Source of the DNA: Gnetum montanum | Taxonomy: Eukaryota > Streptophyta > Gnetopsida > Gnetales > Gnetaceae | NCBI GenBank assembly: GCA_015680685.1 | Contig: MNCI01013809.1 | Coordinates: forward strand, 110,360-174,359 | DNA length: 64,000 bases | Direction: 5' to 3' | Part shown: one piece after another, positions 1-11,749 of the stretch | Position numbering within the stretch: position 1 is the stretch's first letter | How the letters are laid out: each line of letters begins with the position of its first letter | Program-made: the position numbers and the translations under genes | Notes under the pieces: model-generated | Told to the model about the DNA's origin: nothing | Database searches by the model: none | What the model saw: the letters and a program-made list of their open reading frames with translations, nothing else

Positions 1-1380
1 AAATATTTGGTTTTATACATTTTAGGTAACTCTAATAACTAGGACAAGGAGGTATCCTTAGTAACTATTTGCTAGATATTAAACAATTACACTTACATTA
101 TAATTAATACTTTTTGATCTAATGAACAATTCTCATAGGTCATAAACTTAATAAAACATGCATCATTTCATAAACTTTGTCATGTATTTTTATGAACTTA
201 TTATCTTTACATAAGTTTGTCTTCCACTTCAAATTTTTGGTTCTCCATTATGTATACTCTATCTACAATTCATACCTATTAATTTATAATGAAATTCCAT
301 TTTCTTTGCCTTTTGTAGGATGACAGTTCTTTGGTACCTAGCTATGTTAACATATTATATTTGTATTCTTGCTTAGAAAAAGCGAGTGCTACATTTATGA
401 ATCCATCCTACAATTACACCTTTTTATATTTAATGTTTTCCTAGTTCTTCTTCATATAACTCTAAAGTATATATATGGTCAGATCATGCACATCATGAAA
501 AGTATACTTCATGAACCAATGAAATGGTTGTCTTTATATTCCTTTGTAGGTTGTACTCTTTATATGGAAGTAATGATTATATACTAATTTTGTAATTATA
601 CTCTAACATCTTTGATTATAGTTCAACTTTTTTATTTAAACAATTTTACAAGCCTCATGAGAATTCATTATTATATTTGTCCTATATTTTCAAGTATATT
701 TTTACACTCTCATATTAACATTTTTGTGTACTATTCCAACTTATTTATGTTAAAATATTATTGCTAGATTTATTACTTTAATAGTAGGTTTGGAATTGGA
801 GCATTATCTTGGTTTCAATAATAATATCTTGTGGTTCTTTATACCAACATCATGTATAAAATTTCAAATCTTCTATCAATATTCATTACCCTTTTCTAGT
901 GATCTTATAAGACATTTTGAGAATTCATTTTTATATTTGTACCACATTTGCAAGTATATTTATAATAACTTTTTGCTAATATTTTATTGTTAGGTTTACT
1001 ACTTTAATAGTGGGATAGGAATTGGTGCATTACTTTAGCTTTAAACAATAAGATATAAATGGTTAATAATAAATTGAATACAATACTTAATGTTGGTTTT
1101 AAATTTATCCAATGAAAGTAGTTTCTAAATAGTTTTGATCTTTTCGATTTATCTTTGATTAACTTGGGCTCAAATTATTCCGGGTTAAAGAATTATAGAT
1201 TATATGATAGTTTAATTGTCATCTACAATTCATAAATAAATGCAAAAGAAAAAGAACTACCTTAACTTATAATGCCTTAACTTATAACGCTATAACAAGT
1301 ACAAATGAAGTTGTATAAAAAGTATATGTCATTGTTATAGCAAAAGAAAATGGACTTGTGATGGAACCACTGTACCACCC
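1..1380. other. AT-rich intergenic DNA
   Basis: Very AT-rich sequence with only short, low-complexity open frames that match no family I recognise. It contains one diverged internal duplication (annotated separately). I see no gene here. Confidence 0.7.
640..1055. repeat. diverged tandem duplication, about 255 bp apart
   Basis: Two blocks near 655-800 and 917-1050 share an ordered set of words: a GAATTCAT start, TTATATTTGT, CAAGTATATTT, then TTTACTACTTTAATAGT and GGAATTGG.GCATTA. Spacing between matching words is close to 260 bp. This is an old duplication with no coding content. Confidence 0.5.
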
Positions 1381-2191
1381 ATTAACCAAAATCATCGCAG
1401 TGAGTACGAGGGCGTAAGTGATGAAGGTCTATTGAAACTGCCATGGATGAGAAATTCGGCCATGAATGTGCCTAGGCGAGGAATATTTTGGCCAAGAAAG
1501 CAAGCTTCGACTGAATAAAACATAAAGCTGCTTTTCTCAGTGAAGCCTGCCTTCATGGTCAAAATTTTTCCATCGTCTGGCTGCATTCTCAGCTGCCCTC
1601 ATCACTGCAGTCACAGACCTGCTTCAACTTGAGAATGGTGGAGTATGCCTGGAGATTAAGCGACCTCATGGAAAGGCATGAAAGTGGCCAGAAAAGGATT
1701 GTGGTGACCACTCCACCTGTAAAGACTCAAAGAGTGAGCCAAGGTGCTGAACGAAGACTGCATTTATAACTCCGTAATGATATCATCTTACGAAGCCATG
1801 CAGCAGCAGGTTTGCCAACAGAAAAGGAGTGTAACCATATTTACTGAAGACACTAGAAGAATTAGAGGACATAAACGTATCGCCATGTTCCACAACTGAT
1901 GCACAGCATGATTGTTATGTGCGACGGCATCTGGGAATGGATCGTTCTTATGACTAAATACATTGCTGCTGCTGAAACTTGGCCACGTTCTGCACTGCTA
2001 CAGATTTTGAATGAATGTGCATCCAATGGGAAAGAGTGATGAATTTCATCACGCAGGATTCACTCACTCAAGAATCTATAGATGCTAGAAATTATGTGCC
2101 GTTACCAAAATGGTGAATTCAGCTTTGGAATTCGATACCTTTTTTAGGATTTTTTGCATGATTTTAGGGTAAAATACGAGTGAAGTGTAGT
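1381..2191. other. unrecognised segment of higher GC and complexity
   Basis: Base composition rises clearly against the AT-rich flanks and the sequence resembles decayed coding DNA. A 64-codon minus-strand frame (1392-1586) and several short plus-strand frames are open, but none matches a family I can name. It may be a fragment of a host gene or of an older transposon. The LINE at 2208 inserted at its 3' edge. Confidence 0.3.
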
Positions 2192-2192
2192 C

Positions 2193-2207
2193 AAAAAGCT
2201 AAAACAA
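2193..2207. repeat. LINE target-site duplication, left copy
   Basis: AAAAAGCTAAAACAA occurs here and, base for base, at 3486-3500 just after the LINE tail. A 15-bp direct repeat flanking a 3'-end LINE fragment is the expected product of target-primed insertion. Confidence 0.85.
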
Positions 2208-2238
2208 CAACAACAACAACAAACAATGGTGGTTACCC

Positions 2239-3168
2239 TTGACCCCTGCCCCTCTTGCCATTACTAATGCAAGATTAGCCATTATTTGGTACCGGAAGGG
2301 AGTGATTTCCCTTAATTGTCTTCGTCTTGCTGATCAATGGATTTCTTGGGAAGCGTTTGAAAACCTATATGGAGCTTTGAAAGCAATGCAGCTTTGCTTC
2401 CACCAGATACTTACATTTCTTCATCAATCATTACACCTAGATGGTGCTATCCAAGGTCTATTTCATGGCCTCTATTGGTCTAATGGGTCAAAATTTTTTC
2501 CTTATCGGCCACATGTTCCCTTCCAATTGTTACATGATTCTTCCAAAGTCATTCTACATTGTAATCGATCTTGGAATAAACAAGAATCAGATGATTTTTG
2601 GATCTCTCTTTTTAACCAAATTTGGCATCTCCCGACTCTTCCCAAAATTCAACAATTCCTTTGGTGTTTTCTTCATCAAGGTCTCCCAATCGGGAAACGT
2701 TTAGCATACCTTGGGATTCACTCCCCTAAGTGCCCTTTATGTAATGACCCTGAAACCTTTGTCCATGTTTTTTGGCTTTGCCCATTTGCTCAGCATGCAT
2801 GGGAATGGGCTTCTAAGGTTTTTCCCTCATGCACTCTTACACAAGAGGCCGTAATGTTTGGTTTCTTACCTATCAGGTCCAAAAACTCTCATTTCCTATG
2901 GAAGATCCTTAGGCCCATCATCTTATATAATATTTGGAAACGTAGATGTACCACACTTTTTCAAAAGACAATTATTTCAAACTCCTTACAACTAACTACT
3001 TCGGAAAAAATGCAAATTCTTCGGCATGTTCACTTCCAAATTATATCTCAAGCCCCAAAATTCAAGATGAATGCTAACCAGTTGTTTTTCTTATTGCAGC
3101 CATGGAGTCATATCGGAGATCCAAATAATCACCATCATCAAGCCTCGCTTCAGAAGAAAGTCTCCTAA
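2239..3168 (+). pseudogene. LINE ORF2 C-terminal fragment (zf-RVT domain)
   Basis: The open frame of about 309 residues continues upstream through the CAA run without a stop, so no true start codon is present. Residues 125-200 match the zinc-binding domain found C-terminal to plant LINE reverse transcriptases: a WxxxFNQIWHLP-type lead, KIQQFLWCFLHQGLP, then CPLC and a downstream H...C pair (HVFWLCPFAQHAW). The RT catalytic core and the endonuclease are missing. The frame has no internal stop, unlike every Ty3 gene in the window. It is a fragment of a retrotransposon polyprotein and not a functional gene. Confidence 0.85.
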
Positions 3169-3458
3169 TTAAGCCACAGTTTTCTACACCATTTGGCCTT
3201 TTTCCTCTTTCTTCCACCTTTGTTCTCATTCGACAATCCACATCCAGGAAAAGATACACACATTTCAGCGAATGGTTGATCTTTGGAATGCATTTCCACA
3301 CCCTGTGGAATGCTAAGTTTAACATGTTTCCTCTATAATAGTCTCAGTCAACACGGTTTCTCTTCCTCCTTTCCTCATTCTATATGTCTTGAAGTAGCTT
3401 ATGTACTAAATTTTGTTTTCTATTAATAAAATTATCTTTTTGGGGTCCGAAACACCCG

Positions 3459-3484
3459 CCCCCCCCCCCCCCCCCCCCCCCCCC
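3459..3484 (+). repeat. 26-base poly(C) tract in the LINE tail
   Basis: An uninterrupted run of 26 C lies between the LINE 3' end (GGGGTCCGAAACACCCG) and the A-rich start of the right target-site duplication. LINE tails are usually poly(A) or short A-rich repeats, so this is either a variant tail or a homopolymer sequencing error. Confidence 0.8.
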
Positions 3485-3485
3485 A

Positions 3486-3500
3486 AAAAAGCTAAAACAA
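3486..3500. repeat. LINE target-site duplication, right copy
   Basis: Exact copy of 2193-2207, directly after the poly(C)/A tail. Confidence 0.85.
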
Positions 3501-4435
3501 TTTTAAAAAATTTCAACATGATACTTTGTTATTTTCAAAAGCTTCATTTAACCTTAAAATAAATAAAATGTAAATAAGAAAATAGGTGAATTTTTACTTA
3601 TTTTTTATAATTTTTGTCTTTTTACTACAAACCAAGTTAGTAATAATACATTGAATAGTGATTTTCAATTATGAAATGAAATGAAGCTTTATTAAGTCCA
3701 AAGACTCATAGAATATGTTAGATAGATATTACATGTTCATAAAAAATTAAAGATCAACTCTACAGATTGACCAAGCATCAATGGGGACATCAAAATAAAT
3801 CATAAAGATTGTTTATTGTAACATTAAAGGCCATCTCAAATGGGTAGTGATATCCACTATTATGAGACTCCAACTTTGCTAGTAACTCATTTTGGACAAA
3901 ATAAACTGAGACTAAGCATTCAGCAAACTTGGGAAACTGTGAAAAGAACTCGTTGAAATTTCACTTTTCACCCTAGTTGCAAGAAATGCAATATATTGCC
4001 AATGTTTTGCATTTTCCATTTCCGCAACAAAACCCATTTCAAAATGCCTATTGCTTTAGGCGGTTATTGTTCATGGCATTTTAATATAAAATTGAAGGTT
4101 TTTCCATAGTTATTAAATGAAATACATTTAAATTAAGGATCTTTGGCCATAAATTGTAATTTCTTTCATAATATATGAGTTATATTGGTAGTTCTCTTCC
4201 TATGTATCACTTCTGTTTCATTTTTGACATGGAAATATTCAAATTCTTCTAGATTATTGCTTTGATTATTTATGCCATTTCTTTTCTACAACCTTTTCCT
4301 TGGCTATTTTCCATCATGTTTCAGTTGCCATCACGTTGCTCAGTTTCTCATTTCTAATAACTATGCTTTTCACCCTTTTGACCTTTTCAAAGTATATAAA
4401 TTTCAAACCTGGCTTATGATTCATGAGTTACTCAT
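3501..4435. other. AT-rich intergenic DNA
   Basis: Continuation of the target DNA interrupted by the LINE. I see no gene, tRNA or structured repeat. Confidence 0.6.
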
Positions 4436-5293
4436 TGATGAGCGGCAAGGTACCCTTGCACCCAACCATATGAACCACAAAACATTCACGTGCGATTTGG
4501 TCGAATTCTGTGGAATTTATCATTTTTGGTGCACTAGTCTTCTAGGAAGTGAATCTTACCTAAAGGTAAATCATTGTCTTCCCAATTACACTTGTGATAT
4601 ACACTAGCATGGTTAAGTGTAATTGAGTCATGTAATTTTTATCATTTTGTGTTTTATTGTTTTGGTATTCATAGAAAGATAAAAGTAATTGGATTAACTA
4701 ATTTAAATTAACTAAGTAACTAGCATCTAACTAATATTAACATAAGCAACCGATCCCACTTTTTGTACACATCTTGAACCCACGTATCTACTCTACTAGG
4801 TGTACCAAGCAATAACGTTGCTGGGATTACCAAGTGAATGTGTTACACTCGAAGTGGTCATACTTATGTGTTTAATCTATCGTACTTAATGGCTTCATTA
4901 ACTTAATTACTAAAAACATAAAATGCATAAATAAAATATTTAATCTATCTAGAATTCTGCAAGGTTTATTAGAAAGCTTGTTTTTATTGCTGCATACATT
5001 GTCATGCTTAGGTACAACAATGTTCAAATAAGGATTTGTATACTTAATGATTCCTGTTGCAGACAGCTAGGAGGAAAATTCTAACTTTCAAATGGAAAAA
5101 CTGTAAGAGATTTTCTGCAACTATAATCTCTTATACCATAAATGTGGCTGGTAGATGCATATTTATAGCCGAAAATAGACACTATGTCAATAGGGATTCA
5201 TTGATGCATGATACAATGCATTGACGAGGCCCAATCAATGAGGTCATGTCTACAAGGCCTCATCAATGTAACCAACCAAACTACGACTCATCA
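4436..5293 (-). repeat. 3' LTR of element D
   Basis: On the minus strand it starts TGATGAGTCG and ends CTCATCA, with the same TGATGA...TCATCA terminal inverted repeat as the C LTRs. Shared internal blocks include GGCTATAAATATGCAT (TATA), GCAATAAA.ACAAGCTTT, GGGAT.GGTTGCTTATG and GGTTGGGTG.A.GGGTACCT. Length is 858 bp against 891-895 bp in C. Divergence from C is much larger than between the two C LTRs. Confidence 0.75.
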
Positions 5294-5529
5294 TACTCCC
5301 ACAACTGAATGAAAACTCATCCTTGAGTTCTTTTACAAAATTGGGAAGGTATGGGATTATTGACTAACTTTTTGCAAATAAAATAAACTAACTAAGTTGA
5401 CAAAAAATGGAGTTCCCAAGTGTACAGATCAACACATTACAAAAAAATGATAGTGTTTAGGACACAAAATTGAACACCATGACACAACTCTTCAAAATTA
5501 GATAGCATGTTCCTTGATGGCATGAAGTT

Positions 5530-8382
5530 GACTGAAGAAGAAAAAATAGTTCCAAACGGTGGTAGCTTTTGAGGCTTTGAGGAACATTCATTGGCTTCAC
5601 ACATAGGTGGTAGTTGAGGTGGCTACGGCTGTCCTACTACTGTTGCAACTTTAGGTAGAAGGTGAAAAAAATCTAGCAGTGCTTTCATTTTCTCCTCATT
5701 ACTTATGGGATCATGCACCATCCATGCATCTTTTCCAATGTGAGTCAAAACAAGCACATCCCAAGGACACAGGATTGCTGGAAACAACTTCTTCACATTG
5801 ACAAACTAGGCAACAAACACTTTTGTGTTCAATGTTAAACGTCTTGACTATGTCTTTCAACTTCTGATAAGTATTCATCTAGTTGGCTAGGTCCTCAATG
5901 ATTGATCATTAACTTGTAAATTATGCTATGAGAACTTTGAGTTTAGAATTTTTAGTCTCAAGCTTTTGCTTGACGTCTTTGTGGTGCTTGAACTTTGCCT
6001 CATATAATGGATAGGAACTAGCCACTTGCTTTTCTAACTCTGACCATGGTCATTCAGTAGTCAAAATTTCTAGGTTTGTATAACTGAGATTGGCTAACTC
6101 CATATATTCTATCATTTCTTAAATTTACAACTCCTTTAAGTAGATCTCTGCTTTGTGGTAGGTGTCGATCTCATCAACGATGGGTTGCTAGACTTCTCTT
6201 CCTTGTTGAAGTTGTTGGAGGGCTTCATTCATTTTTGCCTTCACCATATGAATATCTTTTTCATTAACTCCCTTCTACAAGACAACCTCGACTCTATAGT
6301 GATTCTTCATTTTTTCAAACTTGAGGACCTCATTTTTCTAGGTGGTGATCTCGATGGCAGAATTTTGGGGTAAGGCATGCACTTCCTCCATTGAAAAATT
6401 TTGATTTTTGTGGTCAATCTCCTTAATTTTGTGTTTACCCTAGTAAGCTAATCCTTTTGTTGATGAATAAATTCTTGCATTTGATCCTTCTAAGCATCAA
6501 CATTTTGCAAGAGATAATTCGGTGTGGTTAAGGTCTCGTTCTCCTAGCGCATTTGTGCCAAGTCTTTCTAAATTAAATACATTTTTGCTTCAGCTATGGA
6601 CTAGTTGAAGATGGCCATTACTGCCTACTCCTTAGCCTTTTGGAATCGTTCTTGAAGTTTTTTGAAAGCTTCATCTCTTGTTATTGCTAGGCTAAGGATC
6701 ATAGGATCTACAAGTTGGACACGTAGTTCAACAACCTTTGAGGCAAAGGGTTGATTTTGTTCCTAGGCCATTTCGAGTTGCCCCTTCAAAATAATGCATC
6801 TGCCCCTTGCATTCAGTAGCTCCAACTAGGTTGCAGTGATGTCTTCTAGAAAATCAAAGATATCTAGAGTCAGTTTCCCAGTTCCCACCGGTCATTCTAG
6901 AAATTCTTGATGCTAGGCTACATTTAACTTCTTGATAATCATGCATGCAAATGTCTATGCATCTTGAATTGTAGATATGTCTGGTATAGATGCTATGGGT
7001 GCATTTAGTGCTTTAGCAACATGATTAGCAACAACTTCAGCCATTATTTCCTATCCTTGGTGCTACATCACCAAGACAGTTGCCTCTTTGCCTTCCTCCA
7101 AACACACTAAGAAAGTGGTAGTATTCCAAGAAATTTCTAGAAATAAATGGTATTGAGATAAAGACACCATTACCTCCTGAGTTATGGAATTTGACCTCAC
7201 TAGTAGCTGCATTCGTTGGGTAGAGAATATTAGTCCACCCCTCTTCATCTTGCTAACTGTTTGGACACCTCATTAAGGTGACTCATTGTCAATTTGTACA
7301 TAGATGGATATGTCCAACTAGCTCCTGTACATTGCTCTTATTCACTCAAGAACTATTCTTGGATTTTTTGCATATGCAACCTTTGGAATTGTTTCCTAAG
7401 TGGGTGGTGAAGGAAGCTACTTCTTTTCATTGGTTATTGTTGACATCTTATCTTTCATGATCTCAAACCATGAGTCCAAAGGAGCATGCTTAATTTTGTC
7501 ATTGGAGTAGCAGATGATGCCTGCCCTTCTACAGAGTTGTTGGATGAGGTATGAAAAGGGCAATTTTTTCCTTCCATGTTTATTTTTAAAGTGTTTTTTG
7601 ATCTCTAAGTAGATTAGTTTTGGAAGGTTGATGAAATTTTTTTTTCTTAGAGTGGTGCATGCTTGGGTAGAGAAGGTAGTCACCTTGCTTGGTCTCACTG
7701 TTGGATTGAGGTGATAAGCCACAATCTTGAAATAAATTTTCTCTACAAGTGTGAGCACATTGTACTCCTTATAGTTAACCCCATAACATCACAAGGTCCA
7801 CTTCCTCTTAGCCTCAAGATTACTTTTTCATGGATAGTTCAGCCAACTATGTTTTGGTGTTAGGCAAACCCAGTGCCTATGTGATAGCTTTTTGCAAAGT
7901 AGGACACTTGAATGTCCTTGATTTTGATAGTGAACCCCAGCCTTCAATTACTCTAGAAGAGATATGTCTCTCCCATGTACCATTCCCCACTGGATGTGAT
8001 TATTGGCCACATGGAAGAGGTTTGTTTAGGTCTTAACATCTGCTAGAGCTTTTTCAAGGAATGGCAAAAAGTTGATCTCTTGAAGGACTAATCATTGGGT
8101 ATCATAGGACTTGATGATGTCTAGACAGGCTTGAGTGAAAGTGACCTCAAGCCTTGGTGTATGTTTAGGCACTTCTCCTCACTGTGATTGTTCAATACGC
8201 ACTTCTTCTTTTTGAATTTGTTGGATGAATACCACTTTGAGCTCCTCACGAAGAGGTCCCATTGCATGGATTTCTTCTAGTAGTTCTTAGGCTTGTTCTT
8301 GTTGGCCCCTTCTAGCTCTAGGCTACTTCTCCCATGGTTGAGAGCATTCTCCTTCTTGCAGGAAATTCTATTTTAGTGTCAT
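5530..8382 (-). pseudogene. element D 3' ORF (Athila-type 'env-like' accessory ORF), decayed
   Basis: The frame begins at ATGAC (8382-8380) immediately after a position equivalent to the splice-acceptor-like site in element C. The first 40 residues align with C (MT.K start, then an RRGQ..QA block) although TAG stops interrupt both. The clearest stretch is 7758-7417, where a YHLNP..RPSK..FST block and a following INLP..LEI block match C 22670-22840. The end, near 5690-5560, matches C 23890-24060 with a PIS.E block and VGQP. This copy is about 0.9 kb longer than C in its second half. Function is unknown; no signal peptide, membrane segment or fusion peptide is visible, so calling it an envelope gene is not supported. 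Confidence 0.55.
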
Positions 8383-8439
8383 TTGTAATCACAATAAGAC
8401 CATGGATTAGCAATCATCGTGTAACCTTAAAGCAATTGG

Positions 8440-10655
8440 AATGCCTTTGTCTAATGGTTACACTTTGGCTAAGTTGTGATTATTTCTAATTTAAATATTT
8501 CAATTATTATCTATTTATGTGTTATCATTAATAAATAATCCCAAAGGTTTTTGGAAGGGTCAACTATCGACAAAGTTGATGTTTATATGTTGTTAAGATT
8601 ATTAACCCTTTGGGGAAGTTAGAAAAATTTTCAAAAATTTTCATTGATTTTTCATTGAAAACCTTAAGGTTTATAATCCCCATGATAAAGATCTTACCTC
8701 TGGTAAGTGTAGGATCAAAAAATGGAGTAATTTCGACAAACAGTTGCAAAGTTATGTTCTTTGGAATGTGTTGGGCTCTGAAAAATTGCAAAAACTCCTC
8801 GTGTGTTATGAGGCAAATGTCAAAAATTCTTTAAGTGCTCAAGAATATATATAGGATATAAGCACTACATTGATGGGGCCTTGTCAACTTAGTCGACTAT
8901 GTTGATGAGGCCTTGTTGACACAGCTGTGGACCACCATTAACTTTGGTCAAAATTGTAAAATACAAGGAAATTTTTAATGAAATTAGGCTCAAATGAAAG
9001 CTTAAAAGGCCAAGAATAGTATGAAAACATGAGAAGAGGATGTTGAAGCTCATAAATTTGGAAAAATGGAAAAGAATTAATTCATAGGATGAATGAGATA
9101 AAAGGTTAAGGAGTACTAAGTGGAATACCTAATGAAATATGTGAAAGATAGGATTGTGGCAATGTCAAAGGTAAGGGACCTTAACTAACCAAATCAAGAG
9201 CTCTGCAAGTGGGTCCTCCCCATAGTAGGCTCATGCCCTTGTTTCCCTTGAATAACCTTAATTGAAGAGTCTGTGGGCTTGACAGTCGATTTAATGATTA
9301 TGAAAAGTTAAGGACCAACCAAAAAGAATCTACTCAAGAATCCAAACGCATCAGACCAAGACATAGAGGATGACATAGAACATGGTAGTGAGATGAGTTA
9401 TGGAAGCATGGATGGATGATAGAGAAGTTGGAATGGAGTTTTGAATTAAGGTCATAAAAAGTCAACTATGGAATTTGTGTTTAAAATGACTTGGGAAGAT
9501 CCATCCTCAGTCTAGACTAAAACCAACCACTTTCAGTGACTTTGCATTGCCACTCTATGACCGATCCACCCACTTGAGAAACAAGAGTACTTCCATAAGA
9601 CAACCATCATTCCATAAGGAGAAAAAAAGAGAAGTAGGAAGTGAGAGAGGGCCTTAGTTAAAGGGTACCTTCAAGCATAGGTGCATGTCTTTCTAGTCCC
9701 ATAACCAAATCTTGTAGCCCATTTATTTGTCCAAGGGGTGTGCTTTGAATTTCCATTATTTTTTTTAAAATGGGAATTAGACCATGAAAGGACTTATTTG
9801 TGTCTAAGCAATGTGCTTTGAATTCCCATCATTGTTTTCTAATTTTTTTTGAATTTTTGAATGGGAACCACACCATGCAAATACTTATTCAGCTTTCTAT
9901 CAGTGGTTGGTATAGAATGGTAGGAAGTCCATGAAAAACATACAAGCACTCAAGCAAGTAGAAGACTACAAAGAGTATTGAGTCTCCTTGAAGTCATACC
10001 CTTTACAAACCTTTGAATCCTTTCTAATTTTGGAACTACCAAGGTCACCGATTGATTAAAAGTTTCATTAATGGAAGGGATCTTAGATTCCTAGAATAAG
10101 GAAAGCCATAGAGTTTATTGGATGGGAAGATGACATGAACTCACTGCGTATTCCATGAAAAATAAACCATGTCAAAGTCATCAGACATCAAAATTCAAAA
10201 ATAGAAACTAGACATCAATAATCACAATATTAAGCACAAATCATTATTAGTAAATAACAATAGTGACATTGCATCCTGTGACAATAAAGTAATTTTATTA
10301 GCAAAAATAAGGAAATATGACTGTTGAATCAAAACAAAAGAAATTAAAGTATATAAGAAAGTGTAAAATAATCAAGAAAGGTTTAAAGGTACTAAAAATA
10401 GTGTAAAATTAGAAAAATTTAAAAATCAAAAATTTGTAAAATAAATAACTTGTAAAATTAGAGAATGTGGAAAATAAAAAAACAAAAAAGTAGAAAAATT
10501 GAGAAGCCATGTGGATAGTTAGCATGGATGGCCATCTCTCCCATGACTGAGTTGGATGGAGGAGATCCAAAAAATGGAACATGGTTGTCCATCCTTCAAG
10601 GTGATAGTTGCATTGGCCTATCTTGGTTCTAGGAAAGGATTTATTTGTTGGATGG
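8440..10655 (-). other. element D non-coding spacer between integrase and 3' ORF
   Basis: Low coding potential on both strands, but clear collinear similarity (inverted) to C 20400-21800, for example the GGAATTCAAAGCACA..CCTT block near 9745 and the GGG..GGCCCACTTGCA block near 9210. It also contains an LTR-like motif set near 8850-8945 discussed in the findings. About 10220-10500 is nearly pure A/T. Confidence 0.5.
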
Positions 10656-10659
10656 TGAT

Positions 10660-11290
10660 CAAATACTTTTTATTTGGGCTTGCAAGCTTGTAGATTAACA
10701 TAACATAGAGGGAAAGGTTTGATCAATTATACAAGGTCCCTCCCATAATGTTTGGAATTTTTCCTTTTGGGGTACATGTGTGGGGTTCCAATAGAGAACC
10801 TTATCTCCTAGTTGAAGTTTTACCATTCATATTCTTAGGTCATGACATTGTTGGCTGAATGCCTTGTTCACCTCATTCAAGGATAGGGCCACTAATTGAT
10901 TTTTATCTAACACATTCAAGTTGATCAATCTCTATTTCTATGCTAGACTTAGGTCAAGATTTAGATCATAGGTTGTTGAGAGTGTATAGAGCTTGGATTG
11001 AATCGAGAGCATTGGAAGTTTTCCATACATTAACTCATAAGGAGAATAGCCAATAGCAATTTTTCAAGTTGATCAGTAAGCCCAAAGGGCATCATTAAGT
11101 TTTGCACTCCAATCTTTCCTATATTTGCTAATGGTCTGTGTTAGTATTTTTGTGATCTCCTAGTTGGTTACCTCTATTGACTATTGGCTTGGGATGATAA
11201 AGTGTTGTTAATTTATGTTTAACCTCCAAGTGTTCCATTAATTTTCTAAAATTGGCACATGCGAAGTGAGTTCTATTATAAAAAATTAGT
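10660..11290 (-). pseudogene. element D integrase C-terminal remnant
   Basis: Minus-strand translation, with stops and frameshifts, gives a recognisable order: an RFG.P..LI motif, THFAC..F..LM.HL, HKLTT.YHPK (the region of the third catalytic acid), YSPYELMYGK, then the GPY/F-like module with GDK.LYWNP.HVP and LWEGP. These match element C 19320-19990. The second catalytic Asp position reads Tyr. There is no integrase N-terminal zinc finger in this copy. Clearly inactive. Confidence 0.6.
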
Positions 11291-11749
11291 GAACATGGCA
11301 CCCCAAATCTCTTCGCAATATTTTGTTATATAAATCTAGTAGCAGTGGATGATGTACAATCAAAATTATAGAGTGGTCTATGTTGGCATAAGACATGAGC
11401 AAAAGATATGATTCCTTTGCATTAGGGTTCATGAAGCTATCCATGAAAATTCTAGAGTGGTCTATGTTGGCATCAAGCCACTCCAAAACTTCATCATGAT
11501 GGCTTGCTTTCCTTACTATCCTCATGGGAACCTTTGTCCTATTAGAAAGGACACCAAACAAGTCACGAAAGAGGCATACACCTACATCCATGTTCACCTT
11601 CACACCTTGGATGATAATGCTAAAATGATCACCTTCTCATTAAAGGAGTTAATGGCATGCAACATCTCCATAGTAGGAATGGAAGGAATAGGTGTCATGA
11701 ATAAATCAAGTAAACCTACATGCTAGATGTTTTCTTGAATGTACCTAGG

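Larger units (their letters stand above)
2208..3485 (+). mobile_element. 5'-truncated non-LTR retrotransposon (LINE, L1-like)
   Basis: A 1.28-kb insertion bounded by perfect 15-bp direct repeats. It opens with a short CAA-rich run, carries the C-terminal part of ORF2 with a zinc-binding RT-associated domain, then about 250 bp of 3' UTR with an AATAAAATT word, and ends in 26 C followed by A. The endonuclease and RT core are absent, so this is a typical dead-on-arrival 5' truncation. An open 309-codon frame and unmutated duplications point to a much younger insertion than the LTR elements in the window. Confidence 0.85.
4436..11290 (-). mobile_element. element D: truncated Athila-like Ty3 element, one LTR
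   Basis: Read on the minus strand this contains integrase C-terminal remnants (about 11290-10660), a long spacer, a 3' ORF (8382 to about 5530) and a 3' LTR (5293-4436). Each part aligns in order with element C (12947-25188): the spacer words around 9750-9200 match C 20600-21200, the 3' ORF matches C 22093-24062, and the LTR matches the C LTRs. A 5' LTR, gag, protease and RT were not found on either side, so the 5' half is lost or replaced. No TSD can be assigned. Confidence 0.7.

Noticed and set aside
1-1100. Short hydrophobic open frames (60-72 codons) in the AT-rich start
   Set aside because: Low-complexity Phe/Leu/Ile/Tyr runs expected from AT-rich DNA; no start context, homology or conservation.
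4272-4607. 111-codon plus-strand frame
   Set aside because: Crosses the boundary of element D's LTR, whose reverse-strand alignment explains the sequence; no homology.
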